Assembly: GCF_028368935.1 (NCBI RefSeq)
Contig: NZ_JAQNDK010000001.1
Location: 806,001-870,000, forward strand
Length of the DNA stretch: 64,000 bases
Source of the DNA: Sorangium aterium
GTDB taxonomy: Bacteria; Myxococcota_A; Polyangia; Polyangiales; Polyangiaceae
Reading direction: 5' to 3'
Below, piece after piece: positions 46,160-60,108 of this stretch; position 1 is the first letter of the stretch, and each line of letters starts with the position of its first letter. A program made the position numbers and the translations under genes. The notes beneath the pieces are model-generated. The model saw only the letters and a program-made list of their open reading frames with translations, was not told the DNA's origin and did no database searches.

Positions 46160-46767
46160 GCTCTAGCGGCGCCGAGCTCCGCTGCCTCGGCGGATCGCCG
46201 CCGCCCCCGGAGCTCGCCGTCGACCTGCGGCGGCTCCTGGAGCTGCCCGAGGGCGCGCGGCAGCGCCTCTGGGAGGCGCTCGGGCCGAGCCTCGGCGAGC
46301 CGGTGCCCGCCGCCGTGGAGCGGCTCCTCGACGCGTTCTGCCGCCGGCACGAGGTCGCGTCCGACGCGCTCGCGCGGGTGCTCAAGGCGTGCCGCTTCCT
46401 CATCCGCGAGGCGAGCAAGTCCGACCTCGATCGCGCCGCGCTCGCGGCCGACATCGCCGCGCTCGCGCCCGGCCAGGACGCCGAGGAGATCCAGGCCGTC
46501 CTGCTCGCCGGCTACGACCAGGCCAGGGCGCTCGTGCGGCGGGAGATCGTCCGCGGCGCGCTGCTCGATCACGGCAAGCTGCTCACCGGCGTCGCGTGGC
46601 GCGTCGACACGATCGCGACCGCGAGCCGCGGGGCGAAGATCGCCGCCCCCGTCGTCGTCCTCACGCTGAGCTACCAGGAGGGCGACCTCCGCTCCCGCAT
46701 CACGCTCCAGGCGACCCCGGAGACGCTGAGCGAGCTCCAGCGGCTCTGCGCGCAGATCCTCGGCTGA
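46156..46767 (+). CDS. COMM-domain (COMMD-like) protein
   Basis: The 203-residue protein has a helical N-terminal part (about 20-135) and a C-terminal alpha/beta domain (about 138-203). The C-terminal domain reads LLTGVAWRVDTIATAS, then APVVVLTLSYQEGD and ITLQATPETLSELQRLCAQI. The W-R-V-D strand, the Pro-V-V-L-x-L strand and the last helix match the COMM domain, for example COMMD1. The helical part, with SDLDRAALAADIAALAP and a long helix leading into the COMM domain, fits the HN domain of COMMD proteins. In eukaryotes these form the Commander complex; a bacterial role is not known. The ATG overlaps the upstream stop (ATGA). The similarity is judged by eye. Confidence 0.75.
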   Translation: MSSSGAELRCLGGSPPPPELAVDLRRLLELPEGARQRLWEALGPSLGEPVPAAVERLLDAFCRRHEVASDALARVLKACRFLIREASKSDLDRAALAADIAALAPGQDAEEIQAVLLAGYDQARALVRREIVRGALLDHGKLLTGVAWRVDTIATASRGAKIAAPVVVLTLSYQEGDLRSRITLQATPETLSELQRLCAQILG

Positions 46768-46827
46768 TCGCGCGCGCGGTGTGGACGGACGCGCGGCGGC
46801 GTCCCGCCGGCGACAGCGCGGGCGCCT

Positions 46828-49050
46828 CTACCTGCTGCTGTCGCGCGCCTCCGCGCGGGGCGCGGAGTTCGCGGAGACGACCTCGGCGATCGCGGAGAGC
46901 GCGTCCTCGGCGGAGAACGGCTTCTCCAGGAGCGGGCGGCCCGACGAGGCGAGGAACCGCTCGACGTCCGCGCCGAAGCCCACGCCGGTCATGAAGATGA
47001 AGCCCTGCGCCAGCACAGGATCGCTCTCGCGGATCCGCGTGTAGAAGACGTCGCCCGACATGCCGGGCATGCGCAGATCGCAGAGCACGACGTCGAAGCG
47101 CTGCCCGCCCGCGAGCATCCCCATCGCGGCGTCGGCGCTGGGCGCGAGCGCCACCTCGTGCACGCGGCCCAGCTGATCGGACAGGGCGCGGGCGAGCGAC
47201 GCCTCGTCCTCCACCACGAGCACGCGCACCCGCTTCGAGACGAGCCGCGGCACCGGCGAGACGCTCGGCGTCGCCTCGTCCGTCCGCCCCGCCGCGGGCA
47301 GCGAGATGATGAAGCGCGCGCCGCCCGGCGGGACGCGCCCAGGGACCGGACTCTCCGCCGTGATCTGCCCGCCCGCGCGCTCGATGATCTCGCGGCTGAT
47401 CGACAGCCCGAGCCCCGTGCCGACCTCCGGGCCCTTCGTCGTGAAGAAGGGCGCCCAGATGCGCGGCAGGTTCTCCTCCGCGATGCCGGCGCCGGTGTCG
47501 CTCACCACGATCTCGACCGTCTCCCCGTCGCTCCGCGTCTCGACCGTCACCGTCTGATCGCGGGCCTCGTGCTTCGAGCTCGGCTTCGGGATCGCCTGGG
47601 CCGCGTTGACGAGGAGGTTCACGATGACCTGGCCGAGCCGGCCGTCATCCATGAGGATCGGCGGCACCTCGGAGAGGTTCTTCACGATCTGCGCCCGCTC
47701 GATGATCTGGCCGCGCGTGAGGCTCAGCGCGGACTCGACCGTGCGGTTCGCGTCCGTCAGCGTGCGCCGCGAGCCCTCGGGCTGCGGCGGGCTCGCGAAC
47801 AGCTTGAGATCGCGGACGATGTCGACGATGCGCTTGATCGAGTCGCGCAGCTCCTTCACGAGCTCCGACGCGCTGGAGGCGGCGCTGCCCTCCATGCGCA
47901 CGTTCGGGCCGCGCAGGAGGCGGTCGAGCATGTCCAGGCCGAGCAGGATGAACGCCGCGGGGTTGTTGATCTCGTGCGCCACGCCGGCCGCGAGCGTGCC
48001 GAGCGTCGAGAGGCGATCGACCTGGATGAGCCGCGTGCGCGCCGCGTGCTCGGTGCTCACGTCCGCGAGGACGCCCTCGATCGCCACCACGCGGCCGCGA
48101 TCCGAGACGAGCGGGTACACCGTGCCGCGCGCGGTGATCGCGTCGCCGCCCCGCCGCCGTAGGCGCGCCTCGTAGGAGGCCGACGGGGCCCCGAGCTTGG
48201 CCCGCGCGACGGCGTCCTCGAAGCACATCACGCCCTCGGGATCGGCGTGCGCCTCCCCGAGGAAGCCCGGCGTCTTGAGCGCCTCGGTCACCGGCACGCC
48301 GAGGAGCCGCTCGGCGTGCCGGTTCAGGAACGAGAGCTCGCCGGACTCGGGGTCGAGCCGGAAGATGATGAGCGGCGCGTTGTCGAGGAGGTTCCTGTGC
48401 TGCTCCTCGAGCTCGCGGATCCTGAGCAGCCGCTCGGCGGCCTCGCGCTCCCCGGCGACGACGCGCAGCGAGCGATCCAGGCCGGCGCCGAGCGCGTCGG
48501 CGATCTCCTCGAGGAGCGGGATCGGCGCCGAGGCCGCCGCGCCGGCGTCTCCGTAGCCGACGACGAGCGCCGCGATGATCGGGGAGCCGAAGCCGCCGGC
48601 CCCGGCGCCGGCCGGCCCGGAGCGCGCGGGGTGGCCGGGCTCGGCGCCCGGAGGCGCGGCCCGCACCGGGAGCGCGACGTACGAGAGACACCCCTCGCCG
48701 GCCCCCATCTGGGCCAGCGCGTTCCCCGCGCGGTTGTCGTCGCAGGAGAACGGCTCGCCCTCGGCGAACACCCGCCGGAAGAGCGCCGCGGGCGCCGGCA
48801 GGCGCACGCCGAACGGGGCGGCGGCGAGCGCGTCGCCGCGGAAGACCGCGTACGCGCGGAGCCCGCCCTCCGGCTCCGGGAACACCACCGCGAGCAGCTG
48901 GAACGCGGCGAACCGGCCGACGGCCGCGGCGAGCTCCTCGAACGGCCTCGGCAGGAGCAGGTTCGAGTGGCGGGCCACGACGGTGAGGACGGCGTTCAGC
49001 GCGACGAGGCGGCCAACCCTCTCGCTCGCAGGCTCAGCGTGCATTTCCAC
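46828..49050 (-). CDS. Soluble hybrid histidine kinase (GAF-PAS-HisKA-HATPase-receiver)
   Basis: The 740-residue protein has a GAF-like N-terminus (about 20-200), a short coiled coil, a PAS domain (about 218-335) starting NLLDNAPLIIFRLD, and HisKA with the phospho-His in GVAHEINNP (about 356). HATPase motifs follow (LLVNAAQAI, DTGAGI, GTGLGLSIS), then a C-terminal receiver (about 620-735) with LCDLRMPGMSG and LLEKPF. No membrane helix is found, so it senses inside the cell. The phosphate would pass from His to its own receiver and on to an unknown partner. GTG at 49050 has GGTGAG five bases upstream; ATG at 49044 is an alternative. It follows the peptidase gene by 41 bases. Confidence 0.93.
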   Translation of the reverse strand: MEMHAEPASERVGRLVALNAVLTVVARHSNLLLPRPFEELAAAVGRFAAFQLLAVVFPEPEGGLRAYAVFRGDALAAAPFGVRLPAPAALFRRVFAEGEPFSCDDNRAGNALAQMGAGEGCLSYVALPVRAAPPGAEPGHPARSGPAGAGAGGFGSPIIAALVVGYGDAGAAASAPIPLLEEIADALGAGLDRSLRVVAGEREAAERLLRIRELEEQHRNLLDNAPLIIFRLDPESGELSFLNRHAERLLGVPVTEALKTPGFLGEAHADPEGVMCFEDAVARAKLGAPSASYEARLRRRGGDAITARGTVYPLVSDRGRVVAIEGVLADVSTEHAARTRLIQVDRLSTLGTLAAGVAHEINNPAAFILLGLDMLDRLLRGPNVRMEGSAASSASELVKELRDSIKRIVDIVRDLKLFASPPQPEGSRRTLTDANRTVESALSLTRGQIIERAQIVKNLSEVPPILMDDGRLGQVIVNLLVNAAQAIPKPSSKHEARDQTVTVETRSDGETVEIVVSDTGAGIAEENLPRIWAPFFTTKGPEVGTGLGLSISREIIERAGGQITAESPVPGRVPPGGARFIISLPAAGRTDEATPSVSPVPRLVSKRVRVLVVEDEASLARALSDQLGRVHEVALAPSADAAMGMLAGGQRFDVVLCDLRMPGMSGDVFYTRIRESDPVLAQGFIFMTGVGFGADVERFLASSGRPLLEKPFSAEDALSAIAEVVSANSAPRAEARDSSR

Positions 49051-49091
49051 GACATCTCACCACGTCAGCGCGCAGGGACGAGAGGCATTCT

Positions 49092-51494
49092 TCACTTTTG
49101 TCCGGCCGGCGGGTCGCCCGCGGTCGCCGGGGACGTAGGCAAGGCCGCCTCGCCCGCGCAGCGCTCGAGCAGGCGGAGGGCGGCGTCCCGGCGCTCCTCG
49201 CTCACGGCCGGCCCCGTGCCAGCGGCCCCGTCGTGCGCTGCGTACTGGGCGAACATCCTGCGGGCGGTCTCGACGTCCTCGACGCCGCACGCGACCACGA
49301 GCCGCAGCCGCTCGGCCTCGATCCAGACCCGCTGGACGGGCAGGTGGGCCGCGAGCGCCCGGTCCAGGCGATCGGCGGCCTCGTCGAAGCGGCCGTCGCT
49401 CAGGTAATGGCGGCCGAGCAGGTAATTGGGCAGGCCGTCGCCGGGGGATTGCGCGGCCCACGCGCCGAGCAGCTCCGCCGCCCGGAGCCTGTCGGGCGCG
49501 CCGCCGCGCGTGCCGATCAGCAGCTCGACGATGGCCGCGCGGGCGCGCTCGTCGTTCGCGGCGGCGATCTTCACGTCGAGCGTCCGGAGCCGGTCCTCGT
49601 CGACGAGCCGGCCGGCGACCTCGCGGTACCACGCCGCCGCGCGCTCCCTGTCGCCCGCCGCGAGCGCGACGTCGCCGAGCCGCTCCGCCGCGCGGTCGCG
49701 CAGGTGACGCGGGATCGACGCGTCCCCGGCGATGCCCTCGAGCTCGCGGATCCCCTCGCTCCGCTCGCCGGGCGCGTCGCTGGCGAGCCGCGTCTCCGCG
49801 ATGGCGATGCGCGGCGCGGGGCTCCGGTCGAGCGACAGCACGCGCCGGTACGCATCGATGGCGCCCTCGTGGTCGCCGCGCGCGCGCAGCTCCTCCGCCT
49901 CGTGGGTGCACGCGTCGACCACGTGCGGGCAGCGCCGCTCGAAGAGCGCCGGCCGATCGAAGCGGGCCTTCGCCTGCGCCTTCGCCGCGTCGGGGAGCGT
50001 GAGCGCGTCGAGATCGGCGTGCCACGCGCGCTCCATCGCCTCCCACGAGGCGCCGGTGATCTCCGGCAGCGCCTTGCCGCCGTACCAGGCGCGCACCGCG
50101 TCGGCGCCGTACGTCGCGCGCACGTGGCCGACGAACGCGCCGCTCACCGTGTAGGCGGTCGACGAGTTCTCGGCGAGGAAGCCGAGCGCGAACAGGCGCG
50201 CGAGCGGCGGCAGGATCCCGAGATCTTTCATCGCCTTGGCCCACGCGCGCGGGCTCAGGTCCTCGCCCTCCCTCGGCGAGCCGGCGACGGCGATCCCCTC
50301 GATGAGCCCCGGGTCGGGGAGCCACCCGCCGAGCCGCCCGGCGATCTTGAACGGGCCGCGGGCGAAGGCGCCGGCCAGCACGTGCATGATCTCGTGCCCG
50401 AGCGTCGGGTGCGGGTAGCCGGCGGCCTGCAGGTACACCTCGCGGCGCCAAGGCTTCGCGACGTACGTGCGCGACGCGCCCATGAGCGCGCCCTTCTGCG
50501 CCGCGCTCTCGAACAGGTAGGCGCGGACCCGGAGCGGCGCGCCGTCGACCACCGCGGGCGCCCCGAGCCAGCGCTCGCCGGCCTCGATGTGGGCGTCGCA
50601 CTCGCGCACGAAGCGCTGGACGTCGGCCTCGCGCATGCCGCGCGGGTAGACGACCTCGCAGCGATGGCCCTTCGAGAGCGCGCCGAGCTCGGCCGCGATG
50701 CTCTCGGAGGTCTGGAAGTGGCCGAGGCGCTCGCCCTCCAGGACGGTCGCGGCGCTCAGCGCGGCGCTCGCGACGCCGAGCAGGAGCAGCCCGGGCCGGC
50801 CCTGCAGCTGGAACGACACCCGCCCGCCCGCGTCGTGCACGAGGTGCTGCGCGAGCGCCGACGCGGCGAACAAGGTGGCCAGCGTCCCCGCGCGGTACGT
50901 CAGCAGCCCGGACGCGTCGACGACCGTGTCGTAGAGGGTGCCGCTGAAGAAGCCGGCGAAGGGGTCGTAGGCGAAGACGATCGGGCTCGTGTAGAAGCGG
51001 ACGGCGCTCACGCCGATCGAGCCGAGGGGGGCGGCGAGCGCCGCGAGGACGGCGACGAGCCGGCGCCGCCACGCCGGGCGGGGAAGCGCGGCGTCGTCGC
51101 GCCGGATGCCGGCGGCGAGCTCGCCCGCGACGGCGCCCCAGGCGCCGCCGAGCGCCGCGCCGAGCCCAGGCCCGAGGGCGAAGTGTGCCGAGCCGCCGAG
51201 CACGTCGCAGAAGCCGGCGCGCAGGCCGTGCGCCAGCGTGGTGGCGTACGCCACGACCGCGAGCAGGGCGCCGCTCGCGACGCCGCGGCGGAACGCCTCG
51301 ACGGGCGGCGGCCGATGCGCGGCGACGTCGAGGGCGGTCACGATCGCCGCGGCGGCCGGGACGATGAGGCCGGCGGCGAGCGCGCTCTCGTAGCCGGGGC
51401 CGTCGAAGAGGGGCAGGAAGCCGACGAGCGCCATCGCGATCGCGACGAGCGCGGCGCCGAGCCTCATGGCCGGTGAACGCAGCAGCGTGGGCAT
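49092..51494 (-). CDS. Membrane-anchored gluzincin-type metallopeptidase with TPR tail
   Basis: The 800-residue protein has about seven hydrophobic segments in the first 260 residues. A soluble part follows with HEIMH (HExxH zinc motif, about 376-380) and, about 30 residues on, GLIEGIA. Its Glu fits the third ligand of peptidase-MA/gluzincin enzymes. From about 515 to 740 there are TPR-like helix pairs (GDHEGAIDAYRRVLSLD, GRFDEAADRLDRAL). The likely picture is a membrane protein with an extracytoplasmic peptidase and TPR domain. Substrate unknown. The hybrid kinase follows 41 bases downstream, so the two may share a transcript. Confidence 0.75.
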   Translation of the reverse strand: MPTLLRSPAMRLGAALVAIAMALVGFLPLFDGPGYESALAAGLIVPAAAAIVTALDVAAHRPPPVEAFRRGVASGALLAVVAYATTLAHGLRAGFCDVLGGSAHFALGPGLGAALGGAWGAVAGELAAGIRRDDAALPRPAWRRRLVAVLAALAAPLGSIGVSAVRFYTSPIVFAYDPFAGFFSGTLYDTVVDASGLLTYRAGTLATLFAASALAQHLVHDAGGRVSFQLQGRPGLLLLGVASAALSAATVLEGERLGHFQTSESIAAELGALSKGHRCEVVYPRGMREADVQRFVRECDAHIEAGERWLGAPAVVDGAPLRVRAYLFESAAQKGALMGASRTYVAKPWRREVYLQAAGYPHPTLGHEIMHVLAGAFARGPFKIAGRLGGWLPDPGLIEGIAVAGSPREGEDLSPRAWAKAMKDLGILPPLARLFALGFLAENSSTAYTVSGAFVGHVRATYGADAVRAWYGGKALPEITGASWEAMERAWHADLDALTLPDAAKAQAKARFDRPALFERRCPHVVDACTHEAEELRARGDHEGAIDAYRRVLSLDRSPAPRIAIAETRLASDAPGERSEGIRELEGIAGDASIPRHLRDRAAERLGDVALAAGDRERAAAWYREVAGRLVDEDRLRTLDVKIAAANDERARAAIVELLIGTRGGAPDRLRAAELLGAWAAQSPGDGLPNYLLGRHYLSDGRFDEAADRLDRALAAHLPVQRVWIEAERLRLVVACGVEDVETARRMFAQYAAHDGAAGTGPAVSEERRDAALRLLERCAGEAALPTSPATAGDPPAGQK

Positions 51495-51703
51495 GGTCGC
51501 GTGGGACTCCAGAGCTGCCTTCGTAGCCGCGCCTGCCCGGAGAGGCGAGCGGGATGCGGGCGCCCCGGCGCGATCCAGCGAGCTGCGTCCTCGATGGACG
51601 GTGTCGACGTGGCGACGGCATATGAAGAGCCGTTTGGGCGGCCATGTTCGATAGTGCGCGCTTCTCCTTCCCTCCTCTTTCTGCTCTGCTCGCGCCCCGG
51701 TCC

Positions 51704-52954
51704 ATGTCCTCCCCGCCCGCCGGCCTGTCGCGCCACCCCGATTTCCTGCGCCTCTGGGCGGCGCAGGCCGTGAGCGCGGTGGGCAGCCGCATCAGCCGGA
51801 CGGCGCTGCCCGTGATCGCCATCGTGAGCCTCGGGGCCGACGCGTCGGGCGTTGCGGTCCTCTCCGCCGTGTCCACCGCGCCGGGCGTCCTCGCGGGCCT
51901 CTTCGCGGGCGGGCTCGTCGATCGCTCGCGCAAGCGGCCGCTGCTCGTCGGCGCGGATCTCGCGCGGGCGGCGCTGATCCTCTCGGTCCCGATCGCGGCC
52001 TGGACCGGCACGCTCACCCTGCTCCAGCTCTCCGTGGTGGCCGCGCTGGTGGGCATGGCCACTTCCCTGTTTCAGATAGCCGACAACGCCTACTTGCCGG
52101 CGCTGGTGGGGCAGGAACACCTGGTCAAGGCGAACGCCAGGCTGGAGGGGACCGAGGCCGCCGCGGAGATCGCGGGCCCCGGCGCCGCGGGCATCCTGAT
52201 CCAGGCGCTGACGGCGCCGGTGACGATGGTGGTGGACGCGCTTTCGTATCTCGTGTCGGCGGCGCTCCTCGGGCGCATCCGGGCGGCGGAGGCGCCGGCC
52301 GTCCCCGCGGGCGGCGGAGGCGACGGGGGCGCCTCGCTGGTCGAGGATCTCCGGGTGGGGCTGCGCCACGGCCTGGGCCACCCCGTTGTCGGGGCGACGT
52401 TCCTGGCGATGGGCGCCCACGCGCTCCTTCTCGGCGGGGCCTTCTCCGCGCTGTACATGCTCTATCTCCTGGAGCACCTGCTGCTGGACACGACCACGGT
52501 CGGGCTGATCATCAGCGTGGGCGGCATCGGCGCGCTGGGCGGCAGTTTCCTCGCGGGCTGGCTGGGCCGACGCCTCGGCGCCGGGCCGGCGATGATCCTC
52601 AGCCTGTTCATGAGTCAGGCCGGCTGCGCGCTCATCCCGCTGGCCGCGCAGCTCGGGCGGCTCGCGATCCCTGCCCTCGTTGTGCACCAGCTCGTCGGGG
52701 ACGCGTTCCTCATGGCCTTCATGATCCACGCGGTGAGCGCCCGGCAATCCATGCTGCCGTTGCACGTGCTCGGCCGGGTCGACGCCACGCTCCACGTGCT
52801 CACCGGGGCGCTCTTGCCGGCGGGAACGCTGGCAGCCGGCTGGCTCGCGGGGCGGATCGGCGTGGAGGCGACGGTCTGGGCGTTCGTCATCGCGGGGTTC
52901 GCAGCGCCGCTCCTGCTGGTGCGGCCCGCGGTCTGGCGGCTGCGGGCGGCGTGA
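51704..52954 (+). CDS. MFS transporter (exporter-like, MFS_3 type)
   Basis: The 416-residue membrane protein has about eleven to twelve hydrophobic helices. Start MSSPPAGLSRHPDFLRLWAAQAV fits the usual 'F-R-xLW' opening of this group. The inter-helix loop GGLVDRSRKRPLLVGAD is the MFS motif A (G-x-x-x-D-R-x-x-R-R-x). It resembles enterobactin-exporter-like and tetracycline-type efflux pumps; the substrate is unknown. An ATG 20 codons upstream (51644) would add a Phe-rich stretch with no ribosome-binding site, so it is less likely. The gene stands alone. Confidence 0.88.
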   Translation: MSSPPAGLSRHPDFLRLWAAQAVSAVGSRISRTALPVIAIVSLGADASGVAVLSAVSTAPGVLAGLFAGGLVDRSRKRPLLVGADLARAALILSVPIAAWTGTLTLLQLSVVAALVGMATSLFQIADNAYLPALVGQEHLVKANARLEGTEAAAEIAGPGAAGILIQALTAPVTMVVDALSYLVSAALLGRIRAAEAPAVPAGGGGDGGASLVEDLRVGLRHGLGHPVVGATFLAMGAHALLLGGAFSALYMLYLLEHLLLDTTTVGLIISVGGIGALGGSFLAGWLGRRLGAGPAMILSLFMSQAGCALIPLAAQLGRLAIPALVVHQLVGDAFLMAFMIHAVSARQSMLPLHVLGRVDATLHVLTGALLPAGTLAAGWLAGRIGVEATVWAFVIAGFAAPLLLVRPAVWRLRAA

Positions 52955-53008
52955 GGGCGCGCGGATTCGCGGGCGTGAGCCTGCATGCGCTCGATGGATG
53001 GGTGATCG

Positions 53009-58210
<5,202 letters not shown>

Positions 58211-59020
58211 CCTGGCCCCTCCGATCGCTGCCACGCCCGCGCGGCGGCTCCGGACGAAACGTCCCCACCCCCTGTCGACACGCAACGCTCCTGAATGTCG
58301 AATTCGTCGCGCCGCTCTGGCGAGAGAACCCGACGGCGTACTCGGACCGATGCTCAAGCAGCCAACCGTCGCTGCCTGTTGAAGCTTCTATAGCATACCT
58401 CTCCACATCGTCCGGTGTCGGCGCCTCCAATGCGTCAGCCCCTCTCCTTGCACACCAGTTGACGCCAGCGCTCCCGTCGCTCTCCTCCTTTTCTTCCGCC
58501 ATTTCAGGCCGCTCGGTATTGCGGCAATTCCCAGGCACCGAGTCGTGTCACAGGCGAGGAGCCGGGCTGTGGCCCAGGCGACGTGCCCAGTCATGGCTCG
58601 GCGACGAGTCCAGTCATGGCCCAGGTTCAGGCGAAGAGCCGGGCTGTGGCTCGGGCGACGTGCCCAGTCATGGCTCAGGCGACAATCTCGAACCGCGGCT
58701 CGGGCGACGACCCGGGTCGTGGCTCGGACGACGAGCCGAGTGGACGGGGCGAGGAGCCCCTCCCGCAGCGCGGCCACCTGCGCGCAGCCGTGCTCGTGCC
58801 GTGCGGGACGTCCCGCCGGGGCCCCCGGAGCGCGACCTGTTGCCGGATGCCGCAAACCATTGCGGAAGAGAGCAAGCGGTTGCGTACCGCCTCCGCGGCC
58901 TGGCGCCGCCCGGGCTCCCGTCGTCCGCCCCCTGTGTGATCTGTGCGCCTGCGCGCGGGATCTGCGCTGGCGGCGTGGGCGCCGCGGGCGCCGGTCCGGC
59001 ACCGCGGCGGCCGAAGAGCG
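58211..59020. other. Repeat-bearing intergenic region upstream of the giant kinase
   Basis: This stretch of 810 bases has no firmly supported gene. An open frame on the minus strand from about 58505 has no ribosome-binding site and runs into the kinase gene. A less GC-rich patch with CTATAG at about 58385-58400 may hold the kinase promoter. Bases 58551-58740 contain the repeats listed separately; the rest is featureless and GC-rich. Confidence 0.55.
58551..58676 (+). repeat. 49-bp imperfect direct repeat, two copies 77 bp apart
   Basis: Copies 58551-58599 and 58628-58676 differ at about three bases. The shared core is GCGACGTGCCCAGTCATGGC. A short part, CAGTCATGGC, recurs a third time between them. 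Confidence 0.85.
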
Positions 59021-59929
59021 TCAGCCGAGCAGCGGCTCCGCGCCGGCGGCCTCGCCCTCGGCGCCCTTGTCCTCGTCGAGCGGCACGTCCTCCTCGATCA
59101 CCTCTCCGGCGGCGGCCGCCGTGCGCCGCACGGCCGTGAGGCCGAGCTGGATCTGCGCCTTCACCGGGAAGACCTGCCGGAGCGTCGTCGCCCAGTCGTT
59201 GAACCAGTCCCGCAGGCCCTCGAGCCCCTCCCGTTGCTCCCGCCAGGCCCTCGCCAGCTCGGCCGCCGGCACCCGAGGCGGCTGCGCCTGCGCCCCGGCG
59301 CCGGCCTCGAGCCTCGCGAGCAGATCGCGCACCTGCTGCACCTTCGCCTCGGTCAGCCCGCGCGCCGCGAGGGTCCTGTGGACCTTCTTCGCGTCACCAT
59401 CGCTGTTCCTGGCGAGCCCCTCGAGGCGGCGGAGGTACGTCCCGACCGACGTGGTCACCGTCGACCCGAGCGGCTGCGGCTCCAGGTGCTTGAAGAACGC
59501 GGCCTCGAAGCCCTCGCGCCTCTCGCGCGCCACGACGCGGCGGATGATCGCGCGCGTGCGCGGGAACCACGTGTTCTCGAAGACGTCGACCTCCCGGAGC
59601 AGCTGCATCCGCTCGGCCCCCTCGACGCCCCCGCCGCTCGCGGCCTCCACCGCGGCCTCCGCGAAGAGGTGCTCGAGCGGGCGCTGCTCGCCCGCGGCGA
59701 GCTTGAACAGCCGCCACCCCTCGCGGTGCTCGTTCGCCGCGTAGCCCTCGCGACGCGCCCGCGCGATGAACGGCGCCGCCTGGACGTTGACGAGGAACCG
59801 GAGAGCGCGACCCAGGAGGTCCTGCTCGGCCGCGGTGAGCGCCAGCGGCAGGGACGCCTCGGAAGGCCCGGACGACGCGGGCCGCGCTCCCGGATTCCGG
59901 GAAGCGCTCGCGGACTTCGCTTTCGACAT
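59021..59929 (-). CDS. Helical protein of unknown function
   Basis: The 302-residue protein begins at an ATG with GAGGAGAAA upstream. A short Ala/Ser-rich head precedes a mainly helical body (about 30-260) rich in Arg, Glu and Leu, with FFKHLEPQPLGSTVTTSVGTYLRRL in shortened form near 145-170 as its most distinctive part. The tail is acidic (EEDVPLDEDKGAEGE). There is no signal, membrane helix or metal motif. It is not recognised; codon use is as in its neighbours. It is divergent from the MATE gene. Confidence 0.65.
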   Translation of the reverse strand: MSKAKSASASRNPGARPASSGPSEASLPLALTAAEQDLLGRALRFLVNVQAAPFIARARREGYAANEHREGWRLFKLAAGEQRPLEHLFAEAAVEAASGGGVEGAERMQLLREVDVFENTWFPRTRAIIRRVVARERREGFEAAFFKHLEPQPLGSTVTTSVGTYLRRLEGLARNSDGDAKKVHRTLAARGLTEAKVQQVRDLLARLEAGAGAQAQPPRVPAAELARAWREQREGLEGLRDWFNDWATTLRQVFPVKAQIQLGLTAVRRTAAAAGEVIEEDVPLDEDKGAEGEAAGAEPLLG

Positions 59930-60108
59930 GTCGTTTCTCCTCGCTGGCGCGCCTGGACTGGGCTCGAGCGCTCAGCGGCGTCGGCGGACTGCAAGCTGCG
60001 CGCCAGCGGGGTGGACGGTGGACTGTCGCCGCGCGTTCGCTACGTTACGCCGCGACTGAACAGGCCACCACGAGGCCGCTTTCCACCCGCTCCCAGGCGA
60101 GGAACCTG

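Noticed and set aside
46156-46767. Reading the COMM-like protein as an ordinary helical hypothetical
   Set aside because: The W-R-V-D strand, central Pro-V-V-L strand, end helix and preceding HN-like helices match COMMD proteins together, which chance would not readily give.
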